Positions 5,914 to 6,106 of a stretch of 6,106 nucleotides of DNA are shown piece by piece. Source of the stretch: Coriobacteriales bacterium (lineage in GTDB: Bacteria > Actinomycetota > Coriobacteriia > Coriobacteriales > UBA8131); NCBI GenBank assembly GCA_031282085.1, contig JAITEK010000081.1:1-6106 (forward strand). The letters are read 5' to 3'. The notes under the pieces are model-generated. The model did no database searches and had not been told where the DNA came from. It worked only from the letters and a program-made list of their open reading frames with translations. Each line of letters opens with the position of its first letter. Positions within the stretch are counted from its first letter, which is position 1. Position numbers and translations under genes: made by a program.

Positions 5914-6106
5914 ATGTCTCACAAAAGCCGCGGAAGGTCGCGTCATAACCGCAGGATAAGTACGGGCATCATCCGCGTTACGCGAAAAGGCGCTGGGTTT
6001 GTTGAGACTCCTGAAGGGGAGTACTTCATCCCGCGAAGCCGTATGCGCGGCGCTATGGATGGCGACCGTGTGGAAGTGGAGCGGCTCTCCGCTCGTGGCC
6101 TTCACG
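5914..6106 (+). CDS. rnr: Ribonuclease R, N-terminal part (partial)
   Basis: An open frame starts at ATG 5914, 10 bases after the protease stop, and runs off the window (64 codons plus one base). It begins with a basic tail (MSHKSRGRSRHNRR) and goes straight into an RNase II/R-type cold-shock OB fold: GIIRVTRKGAGFVETPEG (18-35), then EYFIPRSRMRGAMDGDRVEVE (36-56). RNase R is a 3'-to-5' exoribonuclease that degrades structured RNA and takes part in tmRNA-linked decay. The catalytic RNB and S1 domains lie beyond the window, so RNase II or another RNB-family member cannot be excluded. The helix-turn-helix domain found ahead of the OB fold in E. coli RNase R is absent. No clear Shine-Dalgarno sequence precedes the ATG, which suggests reinitiation after the protease stop; a TTG at 5872 in the same frame lacks support. 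Confidence 0.85.
   Translation, partial: MSHKSRGRSRHNRRISTGIIRVTRKGAGFVETPEGEYFIPRSRMRGAMDGDRVEVERLSARGLH

Overview
The window is high-GC (by eye around 60% or more), densely packed and entirely + strand. It holds parts or all of seven protein genes: prfB (3' end) - tktN - tktC - ftsE - ftsX - ctpA-like S41 protease - rnr (5' end). The prfB / ftsE-ftsX / S41 protease / rnr neighbourhood and the two-subunit transketolase point to a high-GC Gram-positive. My best guess is the actinobacterial class Coriobacteriia (an Eggerthellaceae/Slackia-like genome). This is inferred from gene order, base composition and protein style, not from a marker gene.

Layout. Positions 1-228 encode the last 75 residues of peptide chain release factor 2. 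After a 36-base gap, 265-1206 and 1203-2138 encode the N- and C-terminal halves of a split transketolase, joined by an ATGA overlap. Positions 2139-2247 form the only sizeable non-coding stretch (109 bases). It holds a possible extended -10 promoter just before it, a small nested stem-loop, and a strong Shine-Dalgarno-like sequence with no start codon at the right distance. Positions 2248-3543 encode FtsE with an unusual ~200-residue Ala/Pro/Ser-rich N-terminal extension. FtsX (3536-4444) overlaps it by 8 bases. A membrane-anchored PDZ/S41 C-terminal processing protease follows at 4464-5903. At 5914 the 5' end of an RNase R gene starts and runs off the window.

How the genes work together. FtsE (ATPase) and FtsX (four-pass membrane subunit) form the FtsEX complex, which couples ATP hydrolysis in the cytoplasm to activation of peptidoglycan hydrolases outside the membrane. 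The adjacent protease is anchored with its catalytic domain outside and could act in the same cell-envelope process. RF2 and RNase R belong to translation termination and RNA quality control. The transketolase pair supplies pentose-phosphate carbon shuffling and looks like an insertion into an otherwise common prfB-ftsEX neighbourhood.

This is mostly a housekeeping region. I see no mobile element, CRISPR array, tRNA, rRNA or phage gene, and no convincing new system. The points most worth a second look are the long FtsE extension, the leader before ftsE, and a local change in isoleucine codon use from the second half of ftsX through the protease gene.
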